Of a stretch of 64,000 bases of DNA, positions 43,496 to 52,748 are shown piece by piece. Numbering within the stretch: the stretch's first letter is position 1; every line of letters begins with the position of its first letter. A program made the position numbers and the translations under genes. The notes beneath the pieces are model-generated. The model saw only the letters and a list, made by a program, of their open reading frames with translations, was not told the DNA's origin and ran no database searches. This stretch comes from Streptomyces sp. C10-9-1 (GTDB lineage Bacteria > Actinomycetota > Actinomycetes > Streptomycetales > Streptomycetaceae). The stretch lies in assembly GCF_024497955.1 (NCBI RefSeq), contig NZ_JANHKP010000001.1:124001-188000 (forward strand), read 5' to 3'.

Positions 43496-44383
43496 TCAGG
43501 ACGGGGTACCGGCGCCGAGGGTCCCCGCGACCAGCTCACGGGCGAGCGCCTCACCCAGCGCGGTGGCCGCGGCGCGGTTCTCGATGGGCTCGGCCCGGGT
43601 GCCGGGGAAGAGGATGTAGGTGACGCCGGACGCGGCGCCGCCCCGCAGCGGGTGCGGGTCGATGCCGAGGGCCTCGGCGGCCGCGTAGGAGGCCTCCCCG
43701 ATGGTGTCCGCGGGCCCGGTGTCGCCCACGACGCCGTAGACCACCCGGTCCTCGTGGACCACGGCCGCGACGGTGCCGCCGCGGATGCCGGAGGCCCAGT
43801 AGTTCCAGCGCGGGCCGGGGGCGGGCACCACCACGAACGGAAGCTCCTCGGAGTTGAGGTAGCGCCCGTCGGACTGCGTGAAGGCCGTGGCGGGCTGGAA
43901 GTAGGGGTCGGAGCCCGGATGGCAGTGCGCGGTGCGGATCCCGTCGCAGTCGATGTCGAGGTCCGCGGTCCAGTGCACGACGCCGTCGCGTCCGCACACC
44001 GGGACGTCGGCGGGGGCGCCCCGGTCGGTGCGGTAGGCACCGTGCGAGATGCGGTGGCAGGCGCTGACCGCGGCGCGCAGCGCCTCGGCGTCCACCGCGG
44101 GCGCCGAACCCGCCCGGGAGTCCGCGGAGGGTTCCCCGGCCCCGGCGCCGGAACGGTCGGCCGCGTCCGGCGCGGGGGCCGGGGGCGGCAGGGCCGCGGG
44201 CGTCTGCCGGACCGGGGCCGGACGGGAGACGGAGGCGGACGGGCCCCCGCCGGCCCCGGCCGCGCGCTCCGCGAGCGGGCCCCGGGGCGGCACCGCGACG
44301 GGCTGCGCCGCGGCGGGCAGGGCGAGGCTGCCGATGAGCACGGATCCGGCGGCCGCGGCCAGGACGGTTTTTCGCTTGTGCAC
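43496..44383 (-). CDS. Secreted glycoside hydrolase family 75 chitosanase
   Basis: The protein has 295 residues. A signal peptide ends near PAAAQP and is followed by about 70 Pro/Ala-rich residues as a linker. The catalytic domain starts near residue 98. TADLDIDCDG, TAFTQSDGRYLNSEELPFVV and GDTGPADTIGEAS match GH75, and the catalytic pair would be Asp221 and Glu230, nine residues apart as in known GH75 enzymes. It hydrolyses chitosan outside the cell. No chitosan importer or regulator lies next to it. Confidence 0.85.
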   Translation of the reverse strand: MHKRKTVLAAAAGSVLIGSLALPAAAQPVAVPPRGPLAERAAGAGGGPSASVSRPAPVRQTPAALPPPAPAPDAADRSGAGAGEPSADSRAGSAPAVDAEALRAAVSACHRISHGAYRTDRGAPADVPVCGRDGVVHWTADLDIDCDGIRTAHCHPGSDPYFQPATAFTQSDGRYLNSEELPFVVVPAPGPRWNYWASGIRGGTVAAVVHEDRVVYGVVGDTGPADTIGEASYAAAEALGIDPHPLRGGAASGVTYILFPGTRAEPIENRAAATALGEALARELVAGTLGAGTPS

Positions 44384-44519
44384 AGGAGAGCCTTTCTGTC
44401 GACAGGCTCCCTACCCGCCCGGCCGCGAACCGGCTCCCCCGCACCCGCCGGACGGGTTACCCCGCGCCCCGCACCCGCCCGGGGCGGAGGCCGCGGCGGC
44501 CTGCCGCGGGCCGCGGGCC

Positions 44520-46340
44520 TCAGCGCACCGGGCGCACCACCCGTGCCGCCCCGCCGCCCCGGCGCTCCGTCTCCGCCGCGGCCAGCCAGCGGCCGCCGCC
44601 CAGGCGCTGGACGCCGGTCACCGCGCCGAGCTCGGGGTTCGGCTGGAAGCGGTGCCCCAGGGCCTCCAGCTCACCGCGCGTTCGCCCGTCCCACAGTCCG
44701 GGCTCCAGATCGGTCGCGCTCCGGTTGCGCTGGCTGGCGCGCGGTGCGGCGATCGCCTCGACGAGCGGCATGCCGCGGTCGAGGTGGTTGGTGAGCGTCT
44801 GCAGGACGGTGGTGATGATGGTCGACCCGCCCGGCGACCCCAGGGCCAGTACCGGGGCGCCGTGCCGGTCCAGGACCACCGTGGGCGCCATGGAGGAGCG
44901 CGGCCGCTTGCCCGGACCGGGCAGGTTGGGGTCGTGGACCAGCGGGTCAGCCGGGGCGAAGGAGAAGTCGGTCAGCTCGTTGTTGAGCAGGAAGCCCCGG
45001 CCGGGGACGGTGATCGCGCTGCCACCGGTCTGCTCGATGGTCAGCGTGTACGAGACGACGTTGCCCCACCGGTCGGCGGTCGTCAGATGGGTGGTGCTCT
45101 CGCCCTCGTAGGTGGTCGGCACCGCCCGGCCACCACCGGCGCAGCGGGCCGGGTCGCGCGGGTCGCCCGCCGCGAGCGGGCTGGCCAGGACGGCGTCGTC
45201 GCGGACGAGGCAGGCCCGGGAGTCGGCGAAGCCCCGGGAGAGCAGTCCGCGGGTGGGGACATCCTCGAAGGCGGGGTCCCCGACCCAGCGGCCGCGGTCG
45301 GCGAACGCGATCCTGCTGGCCTCGATCAGGCGGTGGAGGTAGTCGGCCTCGGTGGCCCGGGACAGGTCCCAGCGCTCCAGGATGTTCAGGGCCTCGCCGA
45401 CCGTGGTTCCACCGGACGAGGAGGGGGCCATGCCGTACACCTCCAGACCCCGGTAGGAGACCTTGGTCGGGGCCCGCAGGACGGTGCGGTAGGCCCGAAG
45501 GTCGCCGCGGGTCAGGTCGCCGGGCCGGACGACCCGGTCGGCGCCCTCGGCGACGGGCGGACGCCGGACCGTGCGCACGATGTCGTCGGCGATCGGGCCC
45601 CGGTACAGCGCCCCGGCGCCCCGGCGCCCCAACTCGCGGTAGGTGCGCGCGAGATCGGGGTTGCGGAAGACGGAACCGACGGCGGGCGACCGGCCGCCGG
45701 GGAGGAACAGGGCCGCGCTGGCCGGGAAGTCGGCGAAGCGCTCCCGGTTGGCCTCGGTCTGCGCCCGGAAGGTCGCGTCGACGGTGAACCCCCGCTCGGC
45801 CAGGCGCTCCGCGGGTGCCAGCAGGCTCCGCAGCGGCCGGGTGCCCCAGGCGTCCAGCGCCGTCTCCCAGGTCGCCGCGGTGCCGGGTGTGCCGACGGCG
45901 AGCCCGGAGGTGACGCCCTCCGCGAACGGGATGGGCGCACCGTCCTCGACGAACAGCGCGGCGTCCGCGGACCGCGGTGCGGTCTCCCGGCCGTCGACCG
46001 TGTGCACCCTGCGCGAGGCGGCGTCGTAGTAGACGAGGTACCCGCCCCCGCCGACGCCCGCGGAGTAGGGCTCGGTGACGCCCAGCGCGGCGGCCGTCGC
46101 CACCGCCGCGTCGACGGCGTTGCCGCCGCGGCGGAGCACCTCGATCCCCACGGCGGAGGCGTCGGCGTCCACGCTGGCGACGGCTCCGCCGTACCCCGCG
46201 GCCACCGGGGTCTTGACGGGGGCCGGAGCGGGGGGCGCAGGGGCCGGGGTGGCGGCCGTGGGCGGACCGGCGGCCCCGACCGCCAGGGCCGCCGCCACCA
46301 GGGCGGGTACCGCGACCTTCCGAACGGCACTGCGACGCAT
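44520..46340 (-). CDS. ggt: Gamma-glutamyltransferase, secreted precursor
   Basis: A 606-residue proenzyme that hydrolyses glutathione-like gamma-glutamyl bonds outside the membrane. It has a signal peptide (residues about 1-30). The large-subunit substrate Arg is probably in VDGRETAPR. The self-cleavage site is ESTTHLTTADRWGN, where a Thr becomes the N-terminal nucleophile of the small subunit, and GSPGGSTIITTVLQ lies further on. ATG 46340 has GGAGG upstream and gives a normal signal peptide. It stands alone. Confidence 0.92.
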   Translation of the reverse strand: MRRSAVRKVAVPALVAAALAVGAAGPPTAATPAPAPPAPAPVKTPVAAGYGGAVASVDADASAVGIEVLRRGGNAVDAAVATAAALGVTEPYSAGVGGGGYLVYYDAASRRVHTVDGRETAPRSADAALFVEDGAPIPFAEGVTSGLAVGTPGTAATWETALDAWGTRPLRSLLAPAERLAERGFTVDATFRAQTEANRERFADFPASAALFLPGGRSPAVGSVFRNPDLARTYRELGRRGAGALYRGPIADDIVRTVRRPPVAEGADRVVRPGDLTRGDLRAYRTVLRAPTKVSYRGLEVYGMAPSSSGGTTVGEALNILERWDLSRATEADYLHRLIEASRIAFADRGRWVGDPAFEDVPTRGLLSRGFADSRACLVRDDAVLASPLAAGDPRDPARCAGGGRAVPTTYEGESTTHLTTADRWGNVVSYTLTIEQTGGSAITVPGRGFLLNNELTDFSFAPADPLVHDPNLPGPGKRPRSSMAPTVVLDRHGAPVLALGSPGGSTIITTVLQTLTNHLDRGMPLVEAIAAPRASQRNRSATDLEPGLWDGRTRGELEALGHRFQPNPELGAVTGVQRLGGGRWLAAAETERRGGGAARVVRPVR

Positions 46341-46446
46341 GCCTACCTCCCGTGTGCGGACGTCGGCGCAGCGTAACCCCGCTCCGGCGCCCGGCGACAG
46401 GACCGCCTCGGACAGCCCGGGGCCGATGCCGCTACCATGCGCGCCC

Positions 46447-47193
46447 ATGAGTGACGAGATACGCGACATCGTGCTCGGCGTGGCAACGGCGGGCCTGTGC
46501 GCAGCGATCGGCTGGCTCGCCCGGACGCAGCTCTGGCGCCGTCGGCTGCGGCGCAGGCGGGTCTTCTTCGGCATGCCGGAGGGGTCGGAGTGCCTGCTCG
46601 TCGTCAACCGCGAGGCCGGCCGCGACGGCTCGGTGCACCGCTTCGACGTCTTCGCGCTGATGGAGCTGTCGGCGCTGGTCCGGGAGTGCGGGGCGCATCC
46701 GCAGGTGGTGTGGCACGACGCGGCCCAGCAGGGCTTCGGCGAGCGCACGGAGTTCTGCGTCGGCGGACCGGTCTCCAACCGCCGCACCTCCGCCCACCTG
46801 TCGTCGCTGCTGCCCGGGGTGCGGATCAACACGGACGCGGAACCCGGCCCGGAGCAGGGCTCGTTCCAGATCGGCCCGGACCACTACCGCATGGATCCGG
46901 GTGTCTGCGAGTACGTGCTGCTGGCGAGGTTGACGACGGGTCAGGACACGCGCCCGGTGTTCCTCTTCTGCGGGCAGCGGGCGATCACCAACCAGGCCGC
47001 GACCCGCTATCTGTCACGCCATCACGAGAAGCTGGCCCGCAAGCACGGCGGCGGCTCCTTCGCGCTGCTGCTCAAGGTGGTCAACTCCCGTGCGTACGGG
47101 CCCGATGTGGTGGAGGTGGTGGCCGACGTGTCCCGTGCGGCGCAGGCACCCCTCCCCGGCCCGCGGACCCAGCAGCGCGCGGCCTCGTCCTGA
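46447..47193 (+). CDS. Conserved protein with one membrane helix, function unknown
   Basis: The protein has 248 residues. One N-terminal hydrophobic segment (about residues 7-24) is followed by a basic stretch (RRRLRRRRVFFG) and a globular domain with ECLLVVNREAGRDGSVHRFD, VVWHDAAQQGFGERTEF and FLFCGQRAITNQAATRYL. The last segment resembles a nucleotide- or substrate-binding patch, but no family was recognised. A TACCAT -10-like box lies 9 bases before the ATG, so the message may be leaderless. Divergent from ggt. Confidence 0.72.
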   Translation: MSDEIRDIVLGVATAGLCAAIGWLARTQLWRRRLRRRRVFFGMPEGSECLLVVNREAGRDGSVHRFDVFALMELSALVRECGAHPQVVWHDAAQQGFGERTEFCVGGPVSNRRTSAHLSSLLPGVRINTDAEPGPEQGSFQIGPDHYRMDPGVCEYVLLARLTTGQDTRPVFLFCGQRAITNQAATRYLSRHHEKLARKHGGGSFALLLKVVNSRAYGPDVVEVVADVSRAAQAPLPGPRTQQRAASS

Positions 47194-47656
47194 CGCGCGG
47201 GGCGGCGGGCGGCATACGGAGCGGTGTGCGGGGCGGCTGCGGCCCTCGGGCGTTCCCACCGTCCGGGCACCCTGCGCGGCCGGGGGTCGCGGAGCGCCCG
47301 GGGGGACCGCCGGGTCGCGGGCGACGGACCGTCACCGCGGGTACGGGGAGCCGAGGGGAGCGGTGCCCCCGCCGCCGCACAACGGCGGCGGGGCACCGCT
47401 CGGCGTCGAGCACGACCCGCCCGGTGGGCAGCTGACCTTCTCCCCGCGGGGAGTGATCACCGGCTGCCACCGGCCCCTGCTCCGGGCAGGGAAGGGCGAT
47501 GCCCCTTGAGCCGCTGCCCCCTCCGTCCCCCGCGCCCGGTGGCGGGGGGCGGCCGCCCCATCACCACGGGGCTGAACGACACAGCGTAGTCCAGATCGGG
47601 CGTGCGTCGGGCGCCCAGGGGAGGCGAGCCCTTGTTCGCATCGCGGACGCGCCCCC
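47194..47656. other. Intergenic region, 463 bases
   Basis: No supported gene. It contains the strong hairpin annotated separately. The rest is GC-rich with long but unconvincing open frames. Confidence 0.45.
47359..47400. terminator. Hairpin terminator between convergent genes
   Basis: An 18-bp stem with one bulged base (47359-47377 with 47383-47400) and a 5-base loop lies in the middle of a convergent intergenic region. Confidence 0.7.
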
Positions 47657-48295
47657 TCAGCGCTTGACGGTCTTCGACAGGAGGCCCGCGGCCCCGCCCT
47701 TCCCCCGGGCGCCGGAGGGGGCGTCCGGGGGCCGGTCCGTCCCGGCCGCCGTGCAGAACGCCGGGCGGGCGGACCCCCGCTCGCGGGAGGCGGTCGCGGC
47801 CGCACCCGCGCGGCCGCGGCCCCGTGCCGCCTCGGCCGCCTCTCCGGTCCTCGCGGGGGCGGGGGTCGGCTCGCCGGGGAGCACGGCCCCCGGGTCCGCT
47901 GCCGGCGGGCGGGCGAACGCGACGCGCTGCCACCGGACCCCGGTCCGCATCGCCGGCAACGTCGCGGCCCGGTCGGCGGGTCCGAGCCGCCCGAGCGGTT
48001 CGCGGGCCCGTCGTTCGGCCTCCTGTCTGCTTCGGCCCCGGGCCCGCCGCGGCCCCGGGGCGCGCTCCGGGACGGTGGCGGCGGGCCCGGGCTCGCGCGC
48101 CGGGGAGTTGAGACGCGGCAGGACCATGCCCGTACCGGCGCCCGCTGCGGTCCTGGGACGTCCCGCGGGCCGCGGCGGCGGCACCTCGGCGCGAGCCGTG
48201 CGGGGCTCGACGGCCGGGTCCACGACCCGGGGTGCGGGCAACGGGCCGGCGTGCCCGTCGACGCGGCGCGGCTCGATCAACGGCTCACCGGCCAT
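47657..48295 (-). CDS. Small Arg/Pro/Ala-rich protein, hypothetical
   Basis: A 212-residue frame with ATG at 48295 preceded by a very good GGGGGAGGG ribosome site 6 bases away, which is the main reason to accept it. The product is low in complexity, with runs such as PPPRPAGRPRTAAG and RRARGRSRQEAERRAR, and no domain, signal peptide or membrane helix. It could be a disordered cytosolic protein, or a non-coding region with a chance ribosome site. Confidence 0.45.
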   Translation of the reverse strand: MAGEPLIEPRRVDGHAGPLPAPRVVDPAVEPRTARAEVPPPRPAGRPRTAAGAGTGMVLPRLNSPAREPGPAATVPERAPGPRRARGRSRQEAERRAREPLGRLGPADRAATLPAMRTGVRWQRVAFARPPAADPGAVLPGEPTPAPARTGEAAEAARGRGRAGAAATASRERGSARPAFCTAAGTDRPPDAPSGARGKGGAAGLLSKTVKR

Positions 48296-48460
48296 CCGAT
48301 GCCCTCCCCCTGGTCGCTGTCTCGGTGTCGGTCGGAGCGCGCGGCGGCTGTTCCGCCGCGATGGGAAACTACCCACCCGGATGGGGCACTTCATGGCGAC
48401 ACGCATAAGGACCGGATAAGCCGTACTAGTCGAGAAGTCGCACCGGGGACGGGCGCGGTG

Positions 48461-48500
48461 CACGGGGCGAGGGCGGCGGGCACGGGGCGAGGGCGGCGGG
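48461..48500. repeat. 20-bp tandem repeat, two exact copies
   Basis: The 20-base unit at 48461-48480 is repeated exactly at 48481-48500, with a partial third copy after it. It lies between two minus-strand genes, just after the stop of the DUF6278-like gene. Confidence 0.85.
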
Positions 48501-48543
48501 CGCGGGGCCGCGCCACACGGGCCGGGGCCCGCCTCGGCCCGGG

Positions 48544-49008
48544 CTACGCCTCCGCGGCCTCGGCGTAGACCTGGGACAGCTCGGGGGCCCCGGTGACCGC
48601 CCAGTCGAGTCCCGAGTCGACGACGCGGATCTCCCGGCCCGAGGCCAGGCGCACCACCGGCTGCCCACCGGGCCAGATGTGCCAGTAGGCGCCGGGCACG
48701 GTCCGGACGATCACGGTGCCGAGGTAGAGGCCCGCGTCGTTGCCGAGCCAGGGAAGCTCCTCGGGGTCGTCGCGCCAGCGGGGCGGCACCTGGTCGAGGG
48801 CGGCCAACGAGGCCGGGGTGTCGTCCAGTTCGATCCCCGCCCGGGCGGCCCGGGCGCGCAGCAGCTCGCACTCCGACAGCAGCTCGGTGACGGCCGCGGC
48901 GCGCTCGGGGTCCCGCTCCCGCGCCGCGCCGTGGCCGCCACCGGGCTCCTGCTGCTCCTGCCCGCCGGAATGGCGCCGGAGCCAGTTGTCCAGGAAAGGG
49001 ATGTTCAT
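48544..49008 (-). CDS. Small conserved protein (possibly DUF6278)
   Basis: The protein has 154 residues beginning MNIPFLDNWLRRH and then a Gln/Glu/Gly-rich segment. A conserved C-terminal half follows with RDDPEELPWLGNDAGLYLG and GAYWHIWPGGQPVVRLASG. No catalytic motif is recognised. The layout resembles a small Streptomyces family of unknown function that I recall as DUF6278, unconfirmed. The exonuclease III gene ends upstream on the same strand. Confidence 0.68.
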   Translation of the reverse strand: MNIPFLDNWLRRHSGGQEQQEPGGGHGAARERDPERAAAVTELLSECELLRARAARAGIELDDTPASLAALDQVPPRWRDDPEELPWLGNDAGLYLGTVIVRTVPGAYWHIWPGGQPVVRLASGREIRVVDSGLDWAVTGAPELSQVYAEAAEA

Positions 49009-49066
49009 GCCCTCCAGCGTCCCACCCCGGCCGGAGGATGCACGGCACGGCACGGCAGGGCGAACG

Positions 49067-49846
49067 CTAGATGTCCAGGTCCACAACGACCGGTGCGTGG
49101 TCGGACGCCCCCTTGCCCTTGCGCTCCTCACGGTCCACGTAGGCGTCCCCCACGGCCCCGGCGAAGGCGGCGTTGCCGTAGACGAGGTCGATGCGCATGC
49201 CCCGGTTCTTGGGGAAGCACAGCTGGCGGTAGTCCCAGTAGGTGAAGGGGCGGTCGTACTTCAGGGGGCGCGGCACCACGTCGGACAGCCCCTGCCCGCG
49301 CAGCGCCGCGAGGGCGGCGCGCTCGGGCTCGGTCACGTGGGTGAGCCCCTCGAAGGCAGCGAGGTCCCACACGTCCTCGTCGGTGGGCGCGATGTTGTAG
49401 TCGCCCATGACGGCGAAGGGGCGCCCACCCGCGGCGTCGCCCGCCACGGCGCCGGAGAGCGCCTGGAGCCACCGGAGCTTGTAGTCGTAGTGGTCGTGCG
49501 CCACCTCACGGCCGTTGGGCACGTACACCGACCACACCCGCACCGGACCGCAGGTGGCCGCGACGGCGCGGGGCTCCTGCACACCCTCGTACTCCGGCCC
49601 TCCCGGGAGCCCCCTGACCACGTCGTCGAGGCCGAGCCGGGAGACCACGGCCACGCCGTTCCAGCGGCCGGTCGCATGGACGGCGGACTCGTACCCGAGC
49701 TCCCGCAGCGCCTCGGCGGGGAACTGCTCCTCGGTGCACTTGGTCTCCTGGATGCACAGCACGTCGGTGCCGCTGCCCTCCAGCCAGGCCAGCAGCCGCG
49801 GGAGCCGGGCGGTGATCGAGTTGACGTTCCATGTGGCGATGCGCAT
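49067..49846 (-). CDS. xthA: Exodeoxyribonuclease III
   Basis: A 259-residue AP endonuclease/exonuclease of base-excision repair. The motifs are in order: ATWNVNSI (Asn), CIQETKCTEEQFP (metal Glu), GDYNIAPTDEDVW (Asp, Asn) and the C-terminal RIDLVYGN with KGASDHAPVVVDL (catalytic Asp-His). Normal length. The gene stands alone, with a small unknown gene downstream, and is divergent from the ribose operon. Confidence 0.93.
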   Translation of the reverse strand: MRIATWNVNSITARLPRLLAWLEGSGTDVLCIQETKCTEEQFPAEALRELGYESAVHATGRWNGVAVVSRLGLDDVVRGLPGGPEYEGVQEPRAVAATCGPVRVWSVYVPNGREVAHDHYDYKLRWLQALSGAVAGDAAGGRPFAVMGDYNIAPTDEDVWDLAAFEGLTHVTEPERAALAALRGQGLSDVVPRPLKYDRPFTYWDYRQLCFPKNRGMRIDLVYGNAAFAGAVGDAYVDREERKGKGASDHAPVVVDLDI

Positions 49847-50095
49847 GCCGTCAGCCTAGCGGCGGCGTAGGACAGCGCGGCCGCGGCCGCCCGGCCCCCG
49901 GTGGGGCGCCGCCGGGCCTCCCGGAGGAGTCCGGGAACCCGCCGCGGCCCGCACCGGCGCCCGACCCGCCGGAGCGGACGGGAAGCCCCCGCGGCCGGCC
50001 GCGCGCGGACCGACGGACCTCCCGGCGGCCCTCCCCCGGGACCCGGACGGCCCGGTCACGATCCGGTCTCGTCGCGCACGGGCCCTTGCCGATCA

Positions 50096-50113
50096 CCCGT
50101 GTAATCGATTCCA
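50096..50113. promoter_or_regulatory. LacI-type operator, copy 1
   Basis: The 18-base sequence CCCGTGTAATCGATTCCA has the self-complementary core AATCGATT, typical for LacI/RbsR repressors. It is A/T-rich in a GC-rich region. Confidence 0.72.
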
Positions 50114-50128
50114 ATCGTCCCTGCACAC

Positions 50129-50146
50129 CCCGTGTAATCGATTCCA
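50129..50146. promoter_or_regulatory. LacI-type operator, copy 2
   Basis: An exact repeat of copy 1 in the same direction, 33 bases further on (about three helical turns), 45 bases before the regulator ATG. It fits repression of the ribose operon and of the regulator itself. Confidence 0.72.
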
Positions 50147-50190
50147 GCACCGAGCTTCCCCTGCTTGTCCGACAGAGAGGTGGACCAGCG

Positions 50191-51228
50191 ATGGCGAGTA
50201 TCAAGGACGTCGCCGCCGAGGCGGGCGTCTCCGCCGCCACGGTCTCGCGTGTCCTGAACGACCATCCTTCGGTCAGCGCGGACGCCCGCACACGAGTGCT
50301 GGCCGCCGTCGAGACCCTCGGCTACCGCCCGAACGCCGTCGCCCGTTCCCTGCGCACCGACCAGACCCACACGCTCGGCCTGGTCATCAGCGACGTGCTC
50401 AACCCGTACTTCACCGAGCTGGCCCGCTCCGTCGAGGAGGAGGCCCGCGCGCTCGGCTACAGCGTGATCATCGGGAACGCCGACGAGCGGCCCGACCTCC
50501 AGGACCACCATGTGCGCAACCTGCTGGACCGCCGTATCGACGGCCTGCTCGTCTCCCCCACCGACGGCGGCTCGCCGCTGATGCTGGACGCCGCGCGCGC
50601 GGGAACGCCGATGGTGTTCGTGGACCGGTGGATCCCGGGCGTGGACGTCCCCGTGGTGCGGGCGGACGGGCGGGCGGCGGTGCGGGACCTGGTGGCGCAT
50701 CTGCGCGGCCTCGGGCACCGGCGGCTCGCGATCATCGCGGGACCCGCCGCCACGACGACCGGGCGGGAGCGCGTGGACGCCTTCAGGGAGGCGCTCGGCG
50801 CGTACGGTCTCGCACTCCCCGACGCCTACGTGGGCCAAGGCGACTTCCAGGCCGAGAGCGGGCGCCGGGTCACCGAGGGGCTGCTCGACCTGCCCGAACC
50901 TCCCGAGGTCGTCTTCGCGGCGGACAACCTGATGGCCCTCGGCGCCCTGGACGCCGTGCGGGCGCGGGGGATGCGGGTGCCCGACGACATCGCACTCGCC
51001 GCCTTCGACGACATCCGGTGGTTCGTCCACACCGACCCGCCGATCACCGCCATCGCCCAGCCCACGGGCGAGCTGGGGCGCGCCGCCGTACGCGCGCTGG
51101 TCGCCCGGATCGAGGGTCGGCCCGGCGAGTCCGTCACCCTCCCCGCCCGTCTCGTCGTGCGCCGCTCGTGCGGCGAGCCCCCCTCGCCCCTGCCGCCCCT
51201 GTCCCCCGCACCGAGGAGTACGCCGTGA
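50191..51228 (+). CDS. rbsR: LacI-family regulator of the ribose operon
   Basis: A 345-residue repressor. Residues 1-55 hold the LacI helix-turn-helix IKDVAAEAGVSAATVSRVLN and hinge helix, followed by a periplasmic-binding-like sensor domain (LGLVISDVLNPYFTELARSV). Two identical operators lie just upstream. The stop overlaps the ATPase start (GTGA), so the regulator is part of the operon it controls. A ribose or ribose-like sugar is the expected inducer from context. Confidence 0.9.
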   Translation: MASIKDVAAEAGVSAATVSRVLNDHPSVSADARTRVLAAVETLGYRPNAVARSLRTDQTHTLGLVISDVLNPYFTELARSVEEEARALGYSVIIGNADERPDLQDHHVRNLLDRRIDGLLVSPTDGGSPLMLDAARAGTPMVFVDRWIPGVDVPVVRADGRAAVRDLVAHLRGLGHRRLAIIAGPAATTTGRERVDAFREALGAYGLALPDAYVGQGDFQAESGRRVTEGLLDLPEPPEVVFAADNLMALGALDAVRARGMRVPDDIALAAFDDIRWFVHTDPPITAIAQPTGELGRAAVRALVARIEGRPGESVTLPARLVVRRSCGEPPSPLPPLSPAPRSTP

Positions 51229-52748
51229 GCGACCCGGACGAGTTGCTGCGTATCGAGGGCATCCGCAAGACCTTTCCCGGCGTGGTCGCGCTCGACGGCG
51301 TCGACTTCGCCCTGCGCCGGGGCGAGGTGCATGTGCTGCTCGGCGAGAACGGGGCCGGCAAGAGCACGCTCATCAAGATGCTCTCCGGCGCCCACACGCC
51401 CGACGCCGGGCGGATCCTGGTGGACGGTGAGGAGGTGCGCATCGACGGTGCGCACGACTCCGAGCGGCTCGGGATCGCCACCATCCACCAGGAGTTCAAC
51501 CTCGTTCCCGATCTGTCCGTCGCCGAGAACATCTACCTCGGGCGGCAGCCCCGGCGGTTCGGGATGGTCGACCGGAAGCGGATGGAGGCGGACGCCGGGG
51601 ACCTGCTCGCGCGCGTCGGCGTGGACGTGTCCCCGCGCACGCCGGTGCGTGAACTGGGCATCGCCCGGATGCAGATGGTCGAGATCGCCAAGGCCCTCAG
51701 CCACGACACGCGCGTGCTCGTCATGGACGAGCCGACCGCCGTCCTGACCACCGGGGAGGTCGAGAAGCTGTTCGCCATCGTGCGGCAGCTGCGGGCGGAC
51801 GGTGTCGGGGTGGTGTTCATCACGCACCACCTGGAGGAGATCGCCGCCCTCGGGGACCGGGTGACCGTCATCCGCGACGGGAGGACCGTCGGGCAGGTGC
51901 CCGCCTCCACCGGTGAGGACGACCTCGTACGCCTCATGGTGGGGCGGTCCATCGAGCAGCAGTACCCGCGGGAGCGGGGCGATGCCGGGGCCGCGCTGCT
52001 GACCGTCGAGGGGCTCACGCGGGACGGGGTCTTCCACGACGTGGGCTTCGAGGTGCGGGCCGGCGAGGTGGTGGGGATCGCCGGGCTCGTCGGGGCCGGC
52101 CGCACGGAGGTCGCACGGGCCGTCTTCGGAGCCGACCCCTACGACAGCGGGAGCGTGCGGGCCGGGGGCGCCTCGGTGAGGCGCCATGACGTCAACGCCG
52201 CCATGGCCGCCGGGATCGGCCTGGTGCCCGAGGACCGCAAGGGGCAGGGGCTGGTGCTCGACGCCTCCGTCCAGGACAACCTCGGGCTGGTCACCCTGCG
52301 GGGCGCCACCCGCGCGGGGCTCGTCGACCTCAGGCGCCAGCGGGAGGCCGCCGAGCGGATCGCGGGGCGACTCGGCGTGCGGATGGCCGGGCTCGGGCAG
52401 CAGGTGCGGACCCTCTCCGGCGGCAACCAGCAGAAGGTCGTCATCGGCAAGTGGCTGCTCGCCGACGCCAGGGTGCTGATCCTCGACGAGCCGACGCGCG
52501 GGATCGACGTCGGCGCCAAGGTCGAGATCTACCAGCTGATCAACGAACTGACCGCCGCCGGCGCCGCCGTCCTGATGATCTCCAGCGACCTGCCCGAGGT
52601 GCTCGGCATGAGCGACCGGGTGCTGGTGATGGCCCACGGGCGGATCGCCGGCGAACTCCCGGCCGGCGAGGCGACCCAGGACGCGGTGATGGCCCTCGCC
52701 GTCAGCAACCCCCTTACCACGGAAACGGAGGCCACCCGTGGCCAGTGA
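51225..52748 (+). CDS. rbsA: Ribose-type ABC importer ATPase, two nucleotide-binding domains
   Basis: A 507-residue cytosolic ATPase with two ABC domains. Domain 1 has [12 protein letters not shown] (Walker A) and VLVMDEPTAVL (Walker B). Domain 2 lacks a full Walker A (GLVGAGRTEVARAVFG), keeps the signature LSGGNQQKV and has LILDEPTRGIDVG. This asymmetry is normal for RbsA-type proteins. GTG start overlaps rbsR by 4 bases, and the stop overlaps the next gene. Confidence 0.93.
   Translation: MSDPDELLRIEGIRKTFPGVVALDGVDFALRRGEVHVLLGENGAGKSTLIKMLSGAHTPDAGRILVDGEEVRIDGAHDSERLGIATIHQEFNLVPDLSVAENIYLGRQPRRFGMVDRKRMEADAGDLLARVGVDVSPRTPVRELGIARMQMVEIAKALSHDTRVLVMDEPTAVLTTGEVEKLFAIVRQLRADGVGVVFITHHLEEIAALGDRVTVIRDGRTVGQVPASTGEDDLVRLMVGRSIEQQYPRERGDAGAALLTVEGLTRDGVFHDVGFEVRAGEVVGIAGLVGAGRTEVARAVFGADPYDSGSVRAGGASVRRHDVNAAMAAGIGLVPEDRKGQGLVLDASVQDNLGLVTLRGATRAGLVDLRRQREAAERIAGRLGVRMAGLGQQVRTLSGGNQQKVVIGKWLLADARVLILDEPTRGIDVGAKVEIYQLINELTAAGAAVLMISSDLPEVLGMSDRVLVMAHGRIAGELPAGEATQDAVMALAVSNPLTTETEATRGQ

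Larger units (their letters stand above)
49847..50190. other. Divergent intergenic region, 344 bases
   Basis: It separates xthA from the ribose operon. The right half contains the LacI-type operators annotated separately. No gene was recognised. Confidence 0.5.

Noticed and set aside
47194..48543. Possible small genes in the low-complexity region
   Set aside because: Only the frame 47657-48295 has a good ribosome site. The others show no conserved residues and were left out.
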